The notes under the pieces: generated by a model
Database searches by the model: none
The model's input: only the letters and a program-made list of their open reading frames with translations
What the model was told of the DNA's origin: nothing
Assembly: GCF_032917945.1 (NCBI RefSeq)
Contig: NZ_CP136624.1
Location: forward strand, 7,626,001 to 7,690,000
Reading direction: 5' to 3'
DNA from: Bradyrhizobium sp. sBnM-33
GTDB taxonomy: Bacteria; Pseudomonadota; Alphaproteobacteria; Rhizobiales; Xanthobacteraceae
Length of the DNA: 64,000 bases
Shown here: positions 61,870-64,000 of the stretch, piece after piece
How the letters are laid out: the number at the start of each line of letters is the position of its first letter
How positions within the stretch are numbered: position 1 is the first letter of the stretch
Position numbers and translations under genes: made by a program

Positions 61870-63912
61870 CTACTTGGTCTGCGCCACCGTCGTTCCGTCC
61901 CAATCTTCGCCGGCCGGATGTTCGAGCTGCTGCCTGCAGCGCGCGATCATCGTCGTCGACGCTGCATCGTGCTCGCGGATTTCCAGCACTTTCTCGAACG
62001 CGCCGATCGCAGCCGAGAAATCCCGCGCACGCCAGGCGGCAAGGCCGGCCTCGTACGAAGCCACCCAGGCAGGTGCGCCGATATCGTCGGCCATGCCGAG
62101 CAATTCATAGATCTGCAAACCGCCCGCGCGGCCATAGACCGCCAACCGGTCGAGTTCGCGAACCACGATGCTTTTCCCGGCGAGCCGGCGCGTTTCGGGG
62201 CCGATGATGATCGTCGAGCCGTACATCTTGTTGGTGCTTTCCAGCCGGCTCGCAATATTCACGGCATCGCCGATCACAGTGTAGTTCAGCCGCACTTCCG
62301 ATCCGATATTGCCGACCAGCATGTCGCCGGAATTGATGCCGATGCGGATCCTGACCGGCTGGCCGTGGTCGTCTACGAGGCCTGTCTCCTCCACCGCGCG
62401 CCGGCACGCCAAGGCCGCCCGGCAGCAGTCGACGGCATGATCGGGGTTCGGCGACGGTGCGCCCCAGAACGCCATCACGGCGTCGCCGATGAATTTGTCG
62501 ATGGTGCCGCTCTGGTTCTGAATCTGCGCCGAGACGCAATCGAAGTAGCGCGACAGCAGCGGGATGATGCGATCGCCGAGCCGCTCCGACATGCCGGTGA
62601 AGCCGGCGAGATCGATGAACATCACGCTCATCGGCCGCACCGCGCCGCCAAGCCGCGCGCCGTTGCCGTCGCTGATCAGCCGCTTGACGAGGTCAGCGGG
62701 GATGTATTTGCGGAACGCGGCCAGCCCCTGCGCCATGTCGCCGATCGCGCCCGACAGGTTTCCGATCTCGGTCAGCCGCGACGGATGCCGCTGCACCTTG
62801 TCGAGGTCAAAACGCTCGACATGCCTGATCTCGTTGACCACCTTGATCAAGGGTGCGGCGATCAGGCGTTGGGCGAGCCACGCCGACAGCAGGCCGGCGA
62901 AAACGATCAAGACCGCAAGCCCGATCAGCAGGTTTCGGATCGTCATCTGGACCGGTCCGAGAAATTCCGATTCCGGCACCACCGTCACCAGCGACCAGCC
63001 CGGAAACGAAATCGGCGTGATCACGGCCTGATAGGCCTTGCCGTCGCGCGTTACCGTCGTATTGAACGGCTGCCCCTCGCCGGGTTCGTAGGCGTTGCCG
63101 GCGTTTCGGATCGCCTCGACCGCGACCGGAAACAGCGGATGATCGGTCTTCAGCGCCACCAGTTCGCTGGCATCAGGATCGGGCGAGGCCACCACCTTGC
63201 CGTCCCGCTCGAGAATGAAGGCGCCCGCCGACTTGCCAACCGTGAGCTGCGACAGGAAATTCGAGACGCGGGTCAGCTCGATGATGATCGCAACGACGCC
63301 GGCCGGTTTCTGATCGATTTCGATGGGGGCCGAAAAGGCCGCCGCCAGCCGCTCCCCGCGCGGATGCGTCGTCAGCGTCGACCAGTGTTCGTCGTTGGTC
63401 TCTTTGGCGACCCGAAACCATTCCTGCTCGGTCAGGGAATACTCAGTGTCTTCGAACCAGCTCGCCTTGAGCCGAAGATCGTTGCCGATGAATTCGTAGC
63501 GATTGATGCGCAAATTGCGATCGGGCGTGATCTCGAGCATTTCGATGACGTCGTTGCCGAGCTTGTGCCCGGCAAAGAACGAGCCGTCCGGCCATCCAAA
63601 TGCCACCCAGGAGATCGTCGGTTGCGACAGCAACTGCGACCGGAAAACGACCTCGCGTTTCCTGGCGTCGCGCGGGTCGAACACTTTTTCGGCCAGCAGG
63701 GTTCGCACCGACATCATCGACGACCGCGCCTCTGAGGTGACCGACTGCAGTTCGTCGCTGACCGCGGATACGATCTGGTCGTTGATGGTGTTGGCGAGCG
63801 TCTGACTGACTTGATGAGCGGTGCGCCACCACAAAAGATGCACGCCGATGGCACTGACGACGATGGACGTCAGCACGAGGATGGAAATGGCGGTGCGGAT
63901 GCCGAGGCGCAT
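61870..63912 (-). CDS. Membrane-bound class III adenylate cyclase with periplasmic sensor
   Basis: 680 aa. Helix 1 is at about 8-28 and helix 2 at about 325-348. Between them lies a Cache-like sensor (about 30-320, SWVAFGWPDGSFFAGHKLG). A HAMP-like segment follows, then the cyclase domain (about 426-610) with metal D434 (MFIDLAGFTG) and D477 (KFIGDAVMA), and transition-state N552 and R556 (GDAVNIASRLE). K473 and the Thr in YTVIGD match the ATP-specific type. The last 60 residues are TPR-like. Makes cAMP in response to a periplasmic ligand, which is unidentified. Confidence 0.92.
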   Translation of the reverse strand: MRLGIRTAISILVLTSIVVSAIGVHLLWWRTAHQVSQTLANTINDQIVSAVSDELQSVTSEARSSMMSVRTLLAEKVFDPRDARKREVVFRSQLLSQPTISWVAFGWPDGSFFAGHKLGNDVIEMLEITPDRNLRINRYEFIGNDLRLKASWFEDTEYSLTEQEWFRVAKETNDEHWSTLTTHPRGERLAAAFSAPIEIDQKPAGVVAIIIELTRVSNFLSQLTVGKSAGAFILERDGKVVASPDPDASELVALKTDHPLFPVAVEAIRNAGNAYEPGEGQPFNTTVTRDGKAYQAVITPISFPGWSLVTVVPESEFLGPVQMTIRNLLIGLAVLIVFAGLLSAWLAQRLIAAPLIKVVNEIRHVERFDLDKVQRHPSRLTEIGNLSGAIGDMAQGLAAFRKYIPADLVKRLISDGNGARLGGAVRPMSVMFIDLAGFTGMSERLGDRIIPLLSRYFDCVSAQIQNQSGTIDKFIGDAVMAFWGAPSPNPDHAVDCCRAALACRRAVEETGLVDDHGQPVRIRIGINSGDMLVGNIGSEVRLNYTVIGDAVNIASRLESTNKMYGSTIIIGPETRRLAGKSIVVRELDRLAVYGRAGGLQIYELLGMADDIGAPAWVASYEAGLAAWRARDFSAAIGAFEKVLEIREHDAASTTMIARCRQQLEHPAGEDWDGTTVAQTK

Positions 63913-64000
63913 GCAGGGTCTCGTTGACGGTCTGATTACCGCAATACGGGACCATACCAGCGTCTGTTTCGCCGGCGAGGCGATTTCGGCGCCCCGGACA
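63913..64000. other. Upstream region of the adenylate cyclase gene
   Basis: 88 bases to the window edge. It should hold the cyclase promoter; no gene or clear box was recognised. Confidence 0.3.

Noticed and set aside
61825..63735. 636-codon plus-strand frame opposite the adenylate cyclase
   Set aside because: Arg/His/Asp-rich composition typical of a reverse-strand shadow; the cyclase on the other strand has all catalytic residues.

Overview
The window looks like the chromosome of a Bradyrhizobium-like alphaproteobacterium (Nitrobacteraceae/Bradyrhizobiaceae). I base this on the high GC content, the two-piece permuted tmRNA with tag ANDNYAPVAQAA next to sspB, the rich set of ABC and TctCBA-type solute transporters, the gene order thyA-GNAT-folA-hflK-hflC-DUF2065-degP, and several families of short palindromic intergenic repeats. 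The naming rests on recognition of sequence features only; no database search was run.

Layout. 1-4.1 kb: a branched-chain-amino-acid/amide type (HAAT) ABC transporter on the minus strand (livK-like, livG, livF, livH, partial livM). 4.2-7.8 kb: an NMT1/SsuA-type ABC importer with a Nudix protein. 8.0-10.8 kb: a small membrane protein, then a glycine-betaine/choline-type ABC importer whose permease and binding protein are fused. 11-14.5 kb: two tandem paralogous membrane sulfatase/phosphotransferase-like proteins. 14.7-21.3 kb: TetR, a ferric-reductase-like membrane protein, a short operon (SDR, LprI-like, 80-aa unknown), a DUF2336 protein, and a LysR/PaaI divergent pair.

21.3-28.5 kb is a branched-chain amino acid biosynthesis region: ilvC, two exporters, a methyltransferase, ilvH, a threonine-dehydratase-like gene and ilvI. 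ilvI is preceded by a clear attenuator with an Ile/Leu/Val-rich leader peptide. 28.7-36.8 kb holds housekeeping genes: miaA and serB, which share a CATG at their divergent starts, then degP, DUF2065, hflC, hflK, folA, GNAT and thyA. 37-40.2 kb is a tripartite tricarboxylate transporter (tctA, tctB, tctC). 40.6-43.8 kb carries the two-piece ssrA, sspB, fumC and a DUF4169/ribbon-helix-helix pair.

43.8-52.3 kb is the accessory part: a TPR protein, an ABC-F ATPase with a candidate leader ORF, a broken substrate-binding-protein gene, a DUF2380-like secreted protein, an IS1182-family insertion, an IS110-family element, a compact tyrosine recombinase and a secreted alpha/beta hydrolase. 52.3-64 kb returns to ordinary chromosome: a 1213-aa AsmA-like protein, a P450/TetR divergent pair with a candidate operator, a secreted M23 peptidase, an MFS carrier, a D-2-hydroxyacid dehydrogenase and a membrane class III adenylate cyclase.

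No wholly new multi-gene defence or biosynthetic system stands out. The most rewarding signals are at RNA and architecture level: the ilv attenuator, the permuted tmRNA, the start-codon hairpin of the DUF2336 gene, the miaA/serB overlapping starts, the 14-bp inverted repeat bracketing the IS110 gene, and the tandem sulfatases with different nucleophiles.
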